Program-made: the position numbers and the translations under genes
Shown: piece after piece, positions 1 to 8,186 of the stretch
How the letters are laid out: each line of letters opens with the position of its first letter
Position numbering within the stretch: the first letter of the stretch is position 1
From: Proteiniphilum sp. UBA5283
GTDB taxonomy: Bacteria > Bacteroidota > Bacteroidia > Bacteroidales > Dysgonomonadaceae
Reading direction: 5' to 3'
Assembly: GCA_002408485.1 (NCBI GenBank)
Contig: DHSP01000026.1
Location: forward strand, 61,582 to 84,884
DNA: 23,303 bases
Notes under the pieces: generated by a model
Databases searched by the model: none
Told to the model about the DNA's origin: nothing
Seen by the model: only the letters and a program-made list of their open reading frames with translations

Positions 1-720
1 ATCAAACCTTACCTGACAGCAGGCAAGGCCCTTTACTTCTCTCATGGCTTCGGGATCACCTACAAAGAGCGTACGGGCATTGTCCCTCCTGCCGATGTGG
101 ATGTGATCCTGGTAGCACCGAAAGGATCGGGTACTTCCCTTCGGAAAATGTTCCTCGAGGGGCGCGGCCTCAACTCTTCGTACGCCATCTTCCAGGATGC
201 TACCGGAAGGGCGTTCGAGCGTGTGGTAGCACTGGGCATTGGCGTGGGATCGGGTTATCTGTTTGAAACCGACTTCAAACGGGAAGTGTTTTCCGACCTT
301 ACCGGTGAGCGCGGCACACTGATGGGCGCTATCCAGGGATTGTTGCTGGCACAGTATGAGGTGCTTCGTGCCAACGGACATACCCCTTCAGAAGCTTTTA
401 ACGAGACCGTAGAGGAGCTCACACAATCGCTGATGCCTCTTTTTGCGGAAAAAGGAATGGACTGGATGTATGCCAATTGTTCCACCACTGCACAGCGTGG
501 TGCCCTGGACTGGATGGGCCCGTTTCACGATGCCACCAAGCCGGTGTTTGAGAAACTGTATAGGGAGGTAGCTGCCGGCAACGAAGCGCAACGCTCCATC
601 GACAGCAACTCACAGCCTGACTATCGCGAGAAGCTGGAGGAAGAGCTGAAGGCCCTCCGCGAGAGCGAAATGTGGCAGACCGGGGCTGTGGTCCGCAAGC
701 TGCGCCCGGAGAATAACTGA
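1..720 (+). CDS. ilvC: Ketol-acid reductoisomerase, 5'-truncated by window edge
   Basis: This is the C-terminal 239 residues of the cytosolic, NADPH- and Mg-dependent enzyme that converts acetolactate or acetohydroxybutyrate to the dihydroxy acid in valine, leucine and isoleucine synthesis. The frame is open from base 1, so the start lies outside the window. The visible part covers the end of the Rossmann domain (PKGSGTSLR) and the all-helical knotted domain. The latter shows ETDFKREVFSDLTGERG, with the conserved acidic metal ligands, and the later WMYANCSTTAQRGALDW segment. From family knowledge, the Bacteroidales protein is about 347 residues, so roughly 110 are missing. The family is certain. 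A hairpin terminator follows directly, so the gene probably ends its transcription unit. Confidence 0.95.
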   Translation: MKPYLTAGKALYFSHGFGITYKERTGIVPPADVDVILVAPKGSGTSLRKMFLEGRGLNSSYAIFQDATGRAFERVVALGIGVGSGYLFETDFKREVFSDLTGERGTLMGAIQGLLLAQYEVLRANGHTPSEAFNETVEELTQSLMPLFAEKGMDWMYANCSTTAQRGALDWMGPFHDATKPVFEKLYREVAAGNEAQRSIDSNSQPDYREKLEEELKALRESEMWQTGAVVRKLRPENN

Positions 721-742
721 GGAAATACTGATTTCTAAATGT

Positions 743-780
743 AAAGGAGACAAAGAGTTAAATCTGCGTCTCCTTTTGTT
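743..780 (+). terminator. Intrinsic terminator after ilvC
   Basis: A perfect 9-bp stem, AAAGGAGAC (743-751) with GTCTCCTTT (768-776), encloses a 16-nt loop and runs into TTTTGTTATT. It lies 22 bases past the ilvC stop. The T-run is interrupted by a G, so efficiency is uncertain. Its 3' edge doubles as the -33 element of the next promoter. Confidence 0.65.
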
Positions 781-805
781 ATTATTCATGGGATGATTAT
801 CTTTG
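775..805 (+). promoter_or_regulatory. Bacteroidota-type promoter for tal
   Basis: The -7 box TATCTTTG (798-805) matches TAnnTTTG exactly. A TTTG -33 element at 775-778 stands 19 nt upstream, which is the expected spacing. The start codon of the transaldolase follows at 843, leaving a short leader. Confidence 0.65.
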
Positions 806-842
806 GAACAAATAAGTTCCATCATCTAAAACCCGACACAAC

Positions 843-1799
843 ATGAATTTACTCGAACAGTTGAAATCTTACACCACGGTGGTTGCCGACACGGGTGATT
901 TTGTCTCAATAGAGGCCTACAGGCCAATGGATGCTACAACCAACCCCTCACTGATCTTTCAGGCATTCCAGGATGTGAAGTATCGACCGCTGGCAGACGA
1001 GGCGGTTGCCTATGGTAAACGGTTCTCTGCCGACCCCTCGGTACAGCTTGCCAGGGCGTTGGACAAGCTGGCGGTTAACTTCGGACTGGAAATATTGAAG
1101 ATTGTGCCGGGCCGTGTTTCCACCGAGGTGGATGCCCGCCTCTCCTTCGATACCGAAGCAACCGTTAAAAAAGCTCGGGAGCTGATTGCCCTTTACGAAG
1201 CTGCCGGTATCTCACGCGAACGCATATTGATCAAGATCGCTTCCACCTGGGAGGGAATAAAAGCTGCGGAGATTGTGGAAAAAGAGGGAATCCATTGCAA
1301 CCTGACATTGCTCTTTTCGCAGGTACAGGCCATAGCGTGTGCCGACGCCGGCGTACGGCTTATCTCCCCCTTTGTGGGGCGGATTCTTGACTGGCACAAA
1401 AAGGAACGAGGAGTCTCCGATATTCCTGCCCCGGAAGATCCTGGCGTCTTGTCACTCATCAATATCTATAACTATTATAAGAAATTTGGCTATAAAACAG
1501 AGGTGATGGGTGCCAGCTTCAGAAATATCGGAGAGATCTGCGAATTGGCAGGGTGCGACCTGCTCACCATATCTCCCAAGCTTTTGGAGGAGCTGGAGCA
1601 GCAGGAGGGGAAACTGGAAAGAAAGCTGAATCCCGAAACTGCTGCCGGGATGGATATTGAACGGTTAACGGTCGATGAAAAATCATTTAGGTGGAGGCTA
1701 AACGAGGATGCCATGGCCACCGAAAAGCTGGCCGAAGGGATCCGCAACTTCACCAAAGACCTGATAAAGCTGGAACAGCAGATTGCGGCTATGCTGTAA
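843..1799 (+). CDS. tal: Transaldolase
   Basis: A cytosolic enzyme of the non-oxidative pentose phosphate pathway, moving a dihydroxyacetone unit between sedoheptulose-7-phosphate and glyceraldehyde-3-phosphate. The 318 residues match the full-length TalB-type (class I) family. The N-terminal VVADTGDF supplies the catalytic Asp16. The active-site Schiff-base lysine is K131 in RILIKIASTWEGI, equivalent to E. coli TalB K132. ATTNPSL and the later VMGASFRN and LTISPKLL segments are also typical. The ATG at 843 gives the normal N-terminus and lies 37 nt after a good -7 box. The gene converges on pdxA with only 10 bases between stop codons. It appears to be monocistronic. Confidence 0.96.
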   Translation: MNLLEQLKSYTTVVADTGDFVSIEAYRPMDATTNPSLIFQAFQDVKYRPLADEAVAYGKRFSADPSVQLARALDKLAVNFGLEILKIVPGRVSTEVDARLSFDTEATVKKARELIALYEAAGISRERILIKIASTWEGIKAAEIVEKEGIHCNLTLLFSQVQAIACADAGVRLISPFVGRILDWHKKERGVSDIPAPEDPGVLSLINIYNYYKKFGYKTEVMGASFRNIGEICELAGCDLLTISPKLLEELEQQEGKLERKLNPETAAGMDIERLTVDEKSFRWRLNEDAMATEKLAEGIRNFTKDLIKLEQQIAAML

Positions 1800-1809
1800 G
1801 CTGCTGTTC

Positions 1810-2901
1810 TTATTCTTCCTTTGTCAGATCGAGTTTCTCGTCGTCCTTGCCGCGGTCGAAAAACATCTTTTTCAGCGGGTTCCTGCTCGGCTCGTCATAT
1901 GCAATCCTGTTTCGGAAGATGTCCATGGCCATGTAGATGGCCCGGCGGAACGATTCGTCGGAGGCCAGGTTCTTGCCGGCGATATTGTAGGCCGTGCCGT
2001 GGTCGGGTGAGGTGCGTACGATGGGGAGTCCGGCGGTGAAGTTGACACCGGCATCCATGGCAAGGGTCTTGAACGGTATGAGTCCCTGGTCGTGGTACAT
2101 GGCGAGTATGGCGTCGAACTCCTTGAATCGTCCCGACCCGAAGAATCCGTCGGCAGCAAAAGGTCCGGCACATAGAATCCATTTCTCCTGTGCTTCCTTC
2201 ACGGCAGGGGCAATAATCTCACTCTCCTCTTTGCCGAGCAGTCCGTTTTCACCGGCATGCGGATTGAGCGCCAGTACGGCAATACGCGGATTCTCAATTC
2301 TGAAATCGCGTTTCAGGGAGTGGTTGAGTATGTGCAACTTTTCCAGGATCAGCTCTTTGGACAACTTGGAGGGGACCTCCGCGAGGGGCAGATGGGTGGT
2401 GACCAGTGCCACGCGTAAAACCTCCGTGGCAAGGATCATCAATGCCTTCTCTCCGTTTTTGGCGAACCGATCTTCGAGGAATTCGGTATGCCCCGGGAAG
2501 CGAAAGTGTACACCTTGTATGCTATCCTTGTTGATCGGGAGGGTTACGAGCAGGTCGATCTTCCCGTTTGCCAGGTCGTTCGTGGCCTGGTCCAGCGCAA
2601 TATAGGCCGATTCGCCCGCTTCGGCACTTGCTGTGCCCAATTCAATTCTGATCTCCTCTTTGACGCAGTTCAGGAGGTTTATCTTTCCCTCCTGCGATTC
2701 TTCGACTTTGGAAATAATATGAAAGTTAACCGGGTCACCCTCCATTACTTTGCGGTGATAAGAGGCCGACTTGGATGATCCGTATATGACTGGGTGGAAC
2801 AACTCGAGCAGCCGGTCGTCGGAGAATGCTTTCAGCAGCACTTCGTATCCGATTCCATTGACATCGCCGTGCGTGATGCCCACTTTGATTAATGATGACA
2901 T
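1810..2901 (-). CDS. pdxA: 4-hydroxythreonine-4-phosphate dehydrogenase
   Basis: PdxA oxidises 4-phosphohydroxy-L-threonine with NAD+ in the DXP-dependent pyridoxal-phosphate pathway; the product condenses with DXP through PdxJ. The 363-residue protein shows GITHGDVNGIGYE at the N-terminus and the substrate-binding FPGHTE (H138, T139). All three divalent-metal histidines are present: H170 in VTTHLPL, H215 in LNPHAGENG and H270 in AMYHDQGLIPFK. The C-terminal RTSPDHGTAYNIAGK is also typical. It is slightly longer than the E. coli enzyme because of a charged C-terminal tail (DRGKDDEKLDLTKEE). It lies 44 bases downstream of a DUF4837 lipoprotein gene on the same strand, and the two are probably co-transcribed. 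Confidence 0.96.
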   Translation of the reverse strand: MSSLIKVGITHGDVNGIGYEVLLKAFSDDRLLELFHPVIYGSSKSASYHRKVMEGDPVNFHIISKVEESQEGKINLLNCVKEEIRIELGTASAEAGESAYIALDQATNDLANGKIDLLVTLPINKDSIQGVHFRFPGHTEFLEDRFAKNGEKALMILATEVLRVALVTTHLPLAEVPSKLSKELILEKLHILNHSLKRDFRIENPRIAVLALNPHAGENGLLGKEESEIIAPAVKEAQEKWILCAGPFAADGFFGSGRFKEFDAILAMYHDQGLIPFKTLAMDAGVNFTAGLPIVRTSPDHGTAYNIAGKNLASDESFRRAIYMAMDIFRNRIAYDEPSRNPLKKMFFDRGKDDEKLDLTKEE

Positions 2902-2945
2902 GTATCTTTTTTTTGATTCTCTTTGACAGTATTGTTTCTGATCCG

Positions 2946-3950
2946 CTATCCTTCAATCACCGCCTCTTTTGGTTTGGGTAGGCTGATGGTGTAGAGGGTG
3001 GCTTCCAGGTTGCGCATCAGGTTGCGTTTATTCATTTCCGGTGCGTATACGTAGACTTCCACCACAACGACCATGCCGGTATTGTCGTTTACAAAGGCGT
3101 GCATCACAAACGGGCCTCCCATCATGTCGGTGGACATCTCCCACAATCCGCGCAGTTCTGCCCGGAAGATGCCGTCAAGCTCCATAGTCCGGTAATCGGG
3201 GGAGTAGACACGCGTGGCAGTGGTCATTTCCGAGTCGAAGGAGCCTTTTATATATTTTCCCAGCTCCTTGTTGCGGATGCTGATGAGCGAATCTTTTTCG
3301 AATACTTTTTCCGTGGTGTACGGAAACTGGTAGATGACAATATCCTGTCGCCCGCGGGAGGCGTTGTTGGTGGCCCAGTAGAAGTTTTGGTGCTCGGTGA
3401 CATTGGTCAGTCCCTTGGGCACATGGATATTGATTCCAAACACTTGTTGTGCGCGTGACAGCGGGGCCGATACCTCTCTCTTCAGCCATTTGCCGGTGCG
3501 TTCCAACTCTTTGTCCACGAAGTAGTTCACAATGCTTTCCCTGTTTTCAGTCACAAACTTGGCAAAGCTGGCACTGTCGGGAGCATGGATGTTCATGACT
3601 ACCTGCCCCACGGCATACTTGTCGATCTCCGCTGTGAGCTTGGGGTAGCTGTAAATATTGGAGATGTCGGGGATAATGATGTTGCGTGCCATCTTGAAGG
3701 TGCTGGTGAAATTTTCGGGTGCAATCTGTACGATGGTGAAGTTTGGTTCGGCCTGTGGCAGCGCCTTCACGTTTGAGTTGAGCACGTCGAACAGGGCCCG
3801 GCCGGGAGAAGATTCCCAAGCAGTGTCATCCATCAGTACCATCATCTCGTTGTTTGTTCCTGAAGCAGACAAGAAGCCGCCCCCACCATCACACGACGTG
3901 AAGAGGACGATGGTTGCAATAAGGGCGAGTAAACCTGAAAATCGTTTCAT
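2946..3950 (-). CDS. DUF4837 family lipoprotein
   Basis: An uncharacterised Bacteroidota envelope protein of 334 residues. The start at 3950 gives a clean lipoprotein signal, MKRFSGLL followed by ATIVLFTSC with the lipobox cysteine at residue 20. An upstream ATG at 4028 would add 26 non-signal residues and lies outside the likely promoter at 4018-4025, so I reject it. The body contains NNEMMVLMDDTAWESSPG, RNIIIPDISN and the C-terminal VNDNTGMVVVVEVYVYAPEMNKRNLMRNLEA, which I recall as typical of DUF4837. No catalytic motif is visible. A lipidated periplasmic or outer-membrane location is inferred from the signal. It probably heads an operon with pdxA; its own role is unknown. Confidence 0.8.
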   Translation of the reverse strand: MKRFSGLLALIATIVLFTSCDGGGGFLSASGTNNEMMVLMDDTAWESSPGRALFDVLNSNVKALPQAEPNFTIVQIAPENFTSTFKMARNIIIPDISNIYSYPKLTAEIDKYAVGQVVMNIHAPDSASFAKFVTENRESIVNYFVDKELERTGKWLKREVSAPLSRAQQVFGINIHVPKGLTNVTEHQNFYWATNNASRGRQDIVIYQFPYTTEKVFEKDSLISIRNKELGKYIKGSFDSEMTTATRVYSPDYRTMELDGIFRAELRGLWEMSTDMMGGPFVMHAFVNDNTGMVVVVEVYVYAPEMNKRNLMRNLEATLYTISLPKPKEAVIEG

Positions 3951-4017
3951 ATGCGTATTTTTTATGGGATAATCAATCCAGTCCTGGTGAAAACATGGTT
4001 GTACACGTTTCACAAAA

Positions 4018-4025
4018 CAAATATA
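4018..4025 (-). promoter_or_regulatory. Putative -7 box for the DUF4837-pdxA operon
   Basis: On the minus strand this reads TATATTTG, an exact TAnnTTTG match, 68 nt upstream of the lipoprotein start. No TTTG -33 element stands at the usual 19-21 nt, so the call rests on the -7 box alone. Confidence 0.4.
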
Positions 4026-4143
4026 CAACTATTTGCGTGGAAATGAAATGCAAGCGCACTTAATTTGTCCAAAAGTTGGTTGTAGTACCAGCTCTTGTTT
4101 CAGTCTTTTGTTGTCCCGTGGGCACTGAAAAAACAGGGAACCC

Positions 4144-5172
4144 TTATTTTTTTTCGATTTTTGCGGTGGAGAGCATGCCGCAGGCGGCAAAGATGTCCTC
4201 CCCCCTCGAAGCCCGGATGGTGCTGATAAATCCTTTGGCAGTAAGGAAATCACGGAACTTGATCATGTTCTCGTTGGTGGAGGGGCGCAGGTTGCTCATC
4301 GGGATCACGTGGAAGCGAATCAGGTTGATGCGGCAGTCGAGTCCGGCCAGCAGCTTGGTCAGTTCCCGGGCGTAGAGCAGGGTGTCGTTGACCCCGTCGA
4401 ACATGATGTACTCAAAAGAGAGTCGTCGCTGGTGGCTCCAGTCGTAGTCACGCAGCATTCCAATGACCGAGGTGATGGGAGCCGATTTTTCAATGGGCAT
4501 GATGGCGAGCCGTTGTTCCGGTATGGGGTTGTGCAGGCTGACAGCCAGGTGGCATTTGCTTTCGTCGAGGAACCGCTTCAGGTTGGAGGCGAGGCCGATG
4601 GTAGAGAGGGTGATGCGCTTGGGGCTCCAGGCCAGGCCATAGTCCGCCATCAGCAATTCCGATGCTTTCTTCACCTGCTTGTAGTTGTCAAGCGGCTCTC
4701 CCATCCCCATGAAGACCAGGTTGGTGATCTGTTCCGAGTCGGGTACCGAATATACCTGGTTCAGGATTTCCGTGGCGGTGAGGTTGTCGTGGAACCCCTG
4801 TTTGCCGGTCATGCAGAAGTCGCAGTTCATGCGGCACCCCACCTGCGAGGAGACGCAGATGGTGAGTCGGTCCTCTTCGGGAATGGTAACCGTTTCGATG
4901 AACTTGCCGCCGGCGGTTTTGAACAACATCTTGCGGGTGCCGTCGACCGATGTTTTGATGTCAAGCGGCTCTGAGCGGCCAACATCGAATTTGTCAGAGA
5001 GTAGTTCTCTGTTTTTTAGCGAGATGTTGGTCATCTCGTCGATGCTCTTCACCCGTTTCAGATAGACCCAATCGGCAATCTGTCTGGCGGTGAATTTGGG
5101 GAGGTTCAGTTCCGCGACGCTTTCGGTAATTTCGGCGAGCGTCATGCCGAGCAGGGTTTGTTTTTGCTCCAT
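4144..5172 (-). CDS. rlmN: Dual-specificity 23S rRNA/tRNA adenine-C2 methyltransferase RlmN
   Basis: A radical-SAM enzyme that methylates C2 of A2503 in 23S rRNA and A37 in some tRNAs. Starting at MEQKQTLLGM it has 342 residues. The [4Fe-4S] motif CxxxCxxC is at C113, C117 and C120 (GCRMNCDFCMTGKQGF). C106 in ICVSSQVGC is the resolving cysteine, and C331 in GEDIFAACGM is the methyl-carrying cysteine, so the full catalytic set is present. FMGMGEPLDNY, the SAM-binding GEP motif, is also there. The in-frame ATG at 5229 would add 19 residues and lies upstream of a consensus -7 box at 5197-5204, so 5172 is preferred. It is flanked by independent units on both sides and looks monocistronic. Confidence 0.97.
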   Translation of the reverse strand: MEQKQTLLGMTLAEITESVAELNLPKFTARQIADWVYLKRVKSIDEMTNISLKNRELLSDKFDVGRSEPLDIKTSVDGTRKMLFKTAGGKFIETVTIPEEDRLTICVSSQVGCRMNCDFCMTGKQGFHDNLTATEILNQVYSVPDSEQITNLVFMGMGEPLDNYKQVKKASELLMADYGLAWSPKRITLSTIGLASNLKRFLDESKCHLAVSLHNPIPEQRLAIMPIEKSAPITSVIGMLRDYDWSHQRRLSFEYIMFDGVNDTLLYARELTKLLAGLDCRINLIRFHVIPMSNLRPSTNENMIKFRDFLTAKGFISTIRASRGEDIFAACGMLSTAKIEKK

Positions 5173-5196
5173 TTGCTGCAATTGTAATTTATGGTG

Positions 5197-5204
5197 CAAA
5201 GATA
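5197..5204 (-). promoter_or_regulatory. Putative -7 box for rlmN
   Basis: The minus strand reads TATCTTTG, an exact TAnnTTTG match, 24 nt before the chosen rlmN start. A -33 element at proper spacing is not convincing. The position decides between the two possible rlmN starts. Confidence 0.5.
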
Positions 5205-5308
5205 CGGAGTATTTGGCAAAATGAAGCATCGCAATGAAAAAGAGTAAAATAGTTCCGGATGAATCGGTGAAAATAGAGGTCGTGATCGGAAGAAATGGTT
5301 AAAAGTAT

Positions 5309-5316
5309 TATATTTG
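5309..5316 (+). promoter_or_regulatory. Putative -7 box for the secreted hydrolase
   Basis: TATATTTG matches TAnnTTTG and lies 43 nt before the ATG at 5360. I see no TTTG at the -33 position, so support is partial. Confidence 0.35.
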
Positions 5317-5359
5317 TAATCAGTAATCAGACAAATTTTCAGACTGAAATTTAGCTACT

Positions 5360-6238
5360 ATGCGAAATATTGTTTTTCTGCTTTTTATTGTCTTTGCAAC
5401 AATGCGTATCCAGTCACAGGAAAAACCGGTGCTGTTATTTCCCGGCGGCGCACCGGGCGAAACGGGAAAAATGAAACAGGTGGACGACTTGAGCGGCAAA
5501 AAGGTGGCCGGTTGTCCCGTGCTGCGCATCAGCAATGTGGATGAACCCACGCTGACCTTTTACCCGGCTCCTGCCGATAATAACAAGGGTGTCACGCTTA
5601 TCGTGAACCCGGGCGGGGGATACAATATCCTGGCCTACAACCTGGAGGGGTCGGAAATCTGCAAACGGTTCAACAGCTTTGGCATCAACTGCGTGCTGGT
5701 GAAGTACCGTGTGCCGCGACGTGAGGGGCTGGAGAAGCATGCTGCTCCTTTGCAGGACCTGCAGCGTGCCATCGCCTACACCCGCGCCCATGCGGGAGAG
5801 TGGGGGATTGATGCCAACAGAATTGGTGTAATGGGTTTCTCGGCGGGTGCACACCTGTCGGCTGTGGCCAGCACAAACTACGGTGAGCGCACCTATCCGA
5901 AAGTGGATTCCTTCGACGAGGTGAGCCTCCGTCCCGATTTCACCATCCTGGTCTACCCGGCCTATCTCTCCGGAGAGCATTTCTCCATTGCTTCCGAGCT
6001 GAAGGTCGATCAAAACACACCGCCCACCATTCTGATTCAGACGGAGGACGACAAGAGTCATATCAACAGCAGCCTTTTTTATTATTATGCGCTGAAGGAA
6101 GCAAAGGTGCCGGCAGCCTTGCATCTCTATCCCTCCGGCGGCCATGGTTACGGGCTTCGCAACACCGGCCACACGGTGAACGAATGGCCCTTCCGGGTGC
6201 TCTCCTGGTTGCGGGACATCGGGATGATTGAAAAGTGA
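5360..6238 (+). CDS. Secreted alpha/beta-hydrolase (acetyl esterase/xylan-esterase-like)
   Basis: A 292-residue exported serine esterase of the Aes/BD-FAE type. The N-terminus RNIVFLLFIVFATMRIQSQ is a signal peptide, probably cleaved after about residue 20. The oxyanion-hole motif NPGGGY is at 83-88, the nucleophile elbow GFSAG gives S161, the acid is D230 or D231 in QTEDDKSH, and H262 in SGGHGYG completes the triad. Family members deacetylate or deacylate plant polysaccharide side chains in the periplasm; the actual substrate cannot be read from sequence. No polysaccharide-utilisation genes (SusC/D) lie nearby, so it stands alone. It is divergent from rlmN and ends where the AT-rich accessory region begins. 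Confidence 0.87.
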   Translation: MRNIVFLLFIVFATMRIQSQEKPVLLFPGGAPGETGKMKQVDDLSGKKVAGCPVLRISNVDEPTLTFYPAPADNNKGVTLIVNPGGGYNILAYNLEGSEICKRFNSFGINCVLVKYRVPRREGLEKHAAPLQDLQRAIAYTRAHAGEWGIDANRIGVMGFSAGAHLSAVASTNYGERTYPKVDSFDEVSLRPDFTILVYPAYLSGEHFSIASELKVDQNTPPTILIQTEDDKSHINSSLFYYYALKEAKVPAALHLYPSGGHGYGLRNTGHTVNEWPFRVLSWLRDIGMIEK

Positions 6239-6269
6239 AGCGGGAAAACCGTCATGTGAACGGATTCCA

Positions 6270-6290
6270 GGTTACAGTAACCGTGGTTAC
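6270..6290. repeat. Overlapping inverted repeats after the hydrolase gene
   Basis: GGTTAC (6270-6275), GTAACC (6277-6282) and GGTTAC (6285-6290) can pair in two mutually exclusive hairpins with loops of 1 and 2 nt. The element lies 31 bases past the hydrolase stop with no T-run, so it is a weak terminator candidate or a protein-binding palindrome. The rest of 6239-6355 shows nothing recognisable. Confidence 0.35.
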
Positions 6291-6355
6291 GGGGTATACC
6301 CAACAACTGTTTCTTTAAATTTTTGTAGCCAAATATATTGACATTTATTGTGGTG

Positions 6356-6469
6356 TTACTCCGACAGTTGTATCAAAAGAACTCCATTATCGATATTGCC
6401 GATGATCGCTTCATCACAATCCAGGTTGACAATCTCCACCTCCTTTATTAAATCAATATCATGAATACT
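6356..6469 (-). pseudogene. Open fragment after the broken NVEALA gene
   Basis: In the same frame as the truncated NVEALA gene, and directly after its stop, 37 codons stay open. They include EVEIVNLDCDEAIIGNIDNG and end VLLIQLSE-stop. The composition looks protein-like, but I cannot assign a family. It may be the distal part of a decayed cassette gene, or chance. Confidence 0.25.
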
Positions 6470-6529
6470 TTAACCTGTGGTTGCCAGGAGTGCGAGGGCA
6501 AACATCCCGGATAAAACATTCTTTTTCAT
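6470..6529 (-). pseudogene. Truncated NVEALA peptide leader
   Basis: The minus strand encodes MKKNVLSGMFALALLATTG followed by TAA. This aligns closely with the first 19 residues of the two intact peptides (MKKKILSGVFALALLATAG), with the same start and hydrophobic core. The stop falls just before the GFGVHKS segment, so the NVEALA motif and the cysteine-bearing tail are gone. It marks a third decayed cassette on the left of the array. Its ATG overlaps the stop of the preceding fragment as ATGA. Confidence 0.72.
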
Positions 6530-6660
6530 TCTTTTGGAGATACTTCAACAAGCGGCTGACATTCCTGTGTCTTGAGTCCTTTCAGGACTCCACTTTTTTC
6601 AATAATTTTCTTGTATTCTTTTTTGAATACTGCCAATATGTTTGTAGTACCGCTTTCCTT
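6526..6660 (-). pseudogene. Unidentified C-terminal coding fragment
   Basis: Directly after the propeller stop, in a different frame, 44 codons stay open and encode a lysine-rich sequence with AVFKKEYKKIIEKSGVLKG and the end QECQPLVEVSPKE. Its stop overlaps the ATG of the NVEALA remnant (ATGA), a spacing seen between real genes elsewhere in this array. No full start or family is recognisable. Codons look genuine rather than random, so I read it as the tail of a lost gene that once preceded a peptide gene. A short TTG-started gene is the alternative. Confidence 0.35.
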
Positions 6661-7825
6661 AATGTTTGATTTTATAAAAAACCAATACTGGATTTGAATC
6701 AAAAGATATTGACGGTAGGATCTTTTTTAATCCATCTATTTCTTGATCCATTAAACCAGCTGGATTAATGGCATAAACCAATTCATTTTTATTGGTTACG
6801 TATAATAGACGATTTAGACCAGGAGAGCCTTCGGCATTTTTATACCCATTGTAAACGCTTGCTTCTCCATTTGCTATATCAACGGATGCTTTGAAAGTCA
6901 TAATGGATTTATTTAAATTGCTTTCGGAACAATTAAAAACACAAATGTTGTTCAAAATGTGCAGGTTCTCTATAAATCCCACATAATTGTTTGTGTTAAT
7001 AATTTTATTATATTCATCTATCGTTCTAGCTTGAGTGATTTTTTCGTACGGAAGATTTCTACCTATAAAATTAATTTCAACAAAAGGTTCTACTTTATTA
7101 TTATTTAATTTGTAGATAATATTTGAAGTCGGGTAATAGAAATATTTATTATGGTCATTATCCTCAGAAAAACAAGTTTCATTTGTTATGTTAACAAAGT
7201 CTTTTTGTGGGAAAAAACCATTTTCAATTTTACTAAGTTTATTATCGCTGTAAATTAAGTTAAATTTACTTGGATTGTTATTTTTAAAACAGCTGTAAAT
7301 CCAAAAACCTTTTTTCGTTTTTATAAAAGAATTAAAAGAAAATCTCGAATTTATTATTTCATCAATATTTCCATTTAATAAATAAACAAACATCTTACTT
7401 TGAAATCTTTCAAAGGCATAAATTTTATTTGCATCGAAGTCATAGTATATATCATTGAATTCTATGTACTCTGAAGGTCCGCTGCCTTTTTCGCCTATTT
7501 TCCTAATGAACTTTCCTTCTTCATCAAATAAAAGTATATTCTTGTTTTTTCTATCAAATATGATTATTGAATCGTCCTTGACATACAATTTGCTAATTGA
7601 TGTGATTAAAGATTGATTATTCGTCTCAAGTGGAATATACTTAGCTGAATCCGCAATATTTTTAATATCAAAGATTTTTAAATTTGCCACATCCATATTT
7701 ACATACACCCTATCATCTTTTTTTATTTTTGTTTTGTTGTTTTCTATGCATGATGATAGGAATAAAAGCATTCCTCCTATTATAATAGGAAGAATGCCTT
7801 TTAGAAAATGATTAACATGGTTCAT
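6659..7825 (-). CDS. 6-bladed beta-propeller lipoprotein (DUF5128-like), cassette 1
   Basis: A 388-residue envelope lipoprotein. After MNHVNHFLKGILPIIIGGM the lipobox LSSC puts the lipidated cysteine at C26. SAKYIPLET (about 60-67) and GSGPSEY (114-120) are the signature segments of Bacteroidales 6-bladed beta-propellers, and the C-terminus SNPVLVFYKIKH closes the fold. Repeated short beta-strand units with aromatic and Asn/Lys loops fill the body. No catalytic residues are evident; from the family, a binding or sensing role outside the inner membrane is inferred. The start overlaps the upstream NVEALA peptide stop by 14 bases, which implies co-translation. The gene is much more AT-rich than the core genes to its left. 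Confidence 0.85.
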   Translation of the reverse strand: MNHVNHFLKGILPIIIGGMLLFLSSCIENNKTKIKKDDRVYVNMDVANLKIFDIKNIADSAKYIPLETNNQSLITSISKLYVKDDSIIIFDRKNKNILLFDEEGKFIRKIGEKGSGPSEYIEFNDIYYDFDANKIYAFERFQSKMFVYLLNGNIDEIINSRFSFNSFIKTKKGFWIYSCFKNNNPSKFNLIYSDNKLSKIENGFFPQKDFVNITNETCFSEDNDHNKYFYYPTSNIIYKLNNNKVEPFVEINFIGRNLPYEKITQARTIDEYNKIINTNNYVGFIENLHILNNICVFNCSESNLNKSIMTFKASVDIANGEASVYNGYKNAEGSPGLNRLLYVTNKNELVYAINPAGLMDQEIDGLKKILPSISFDSNPVLVFYKIKH

Positions 7826-8186
7826 AATTACAATTTGTTAAATCTCCCATTAATCTACAACAATTTATTTTTACTGAAGTTGTGGTTTTTTGATATTGCG
7901 GAGGCCAAGTTTGGGTGACTGTACCATTGAGTATCCATGCTTTTAAACTGGCATTCCATGACCATCCCGGTGAAGTAGTCTCATAAATTTCTGTTGTGAT
8001 TGTTTTTTCGCCTACTTGCCATTTATCCCCATTTTCATTTCCACCTTCATTTTGTGCCAACGCCTCCACATTGGCCAATGCCAGATCGCTTAATCCCACA
8101 TTACTCTTCATACTTTTGTGCACTCCGAAACCTGCGGTTGCAAGGAGTGCGAGGGCGAAAACACCCGATAAAATTTTCTTTTTCAT
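7812..8186 (-). CDS. NVEALA domain peptide, cassette 1
   Basis: A 124-residue exported peptide precursor. A basic start and hydrophobic core (KKKILSGVFALALLATAGF) form a signal-type segment. A conserved stretch then ends in LSDLALANVEALA at residues 32-44, the motif that names the family. The tail is unrelated to the other peptides here but ends with four cysteines (KINCCRLMGDLTNCNYEPC), which suggests two disulfides after export. The function of the family is unknown to me. The gene overlaps the propeller gene by 14 bases. Codons 1-44 and the upstream leader are almost identical to those of cassette 2, so this gene arose by recent duplication or exchange. Confidence 0.85.
   Translation of the reverse strand: MKKKILSGVFALALLATAGFGVHKSMKSNVGLSDLALANVEALAQNEGGNENGDKWQVGEKTITTEIYETTSPGWSWNASLKAWILNGTVTQTWPPQYQKTTTSVKINCCRLMGDLTNCNYEPC

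Noticed and set aside
1994..2605. 203-codon plus-strand frame opposite pdxA
   Set aside because: Shadow of pdxA; no signal, motif or promoter of its own.
3951..4028. N-terminal extension of the DUF4837 protein from the ATG at 4028
   Set aside because: It would bury the lipoprotein signal behind 26 residues and start outside the likely promoter.
4309..4974. 221-codon plus-strand frame opposite rlmN
   Set aside because: Shadow of the high-GC rlmN gene, whose cysteine motifs are all in place on the other strand.
5435..6172. Long open frame opposite the secreted hydrolase
   Set aside because: It is the antisense of a clear, complete serine esterase with signal peptide and catalytic triad; its translation is rich in unlikely residues and matches no family.
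6572..6630. Inverted repeats GAGTCCT/AGGACTC and GTATTC/GAATAC as terminators
   Set aside because: They fall inside the open 44-codon fragment, and neither has a T-run directly after it on the minus strand, where the genes lie.
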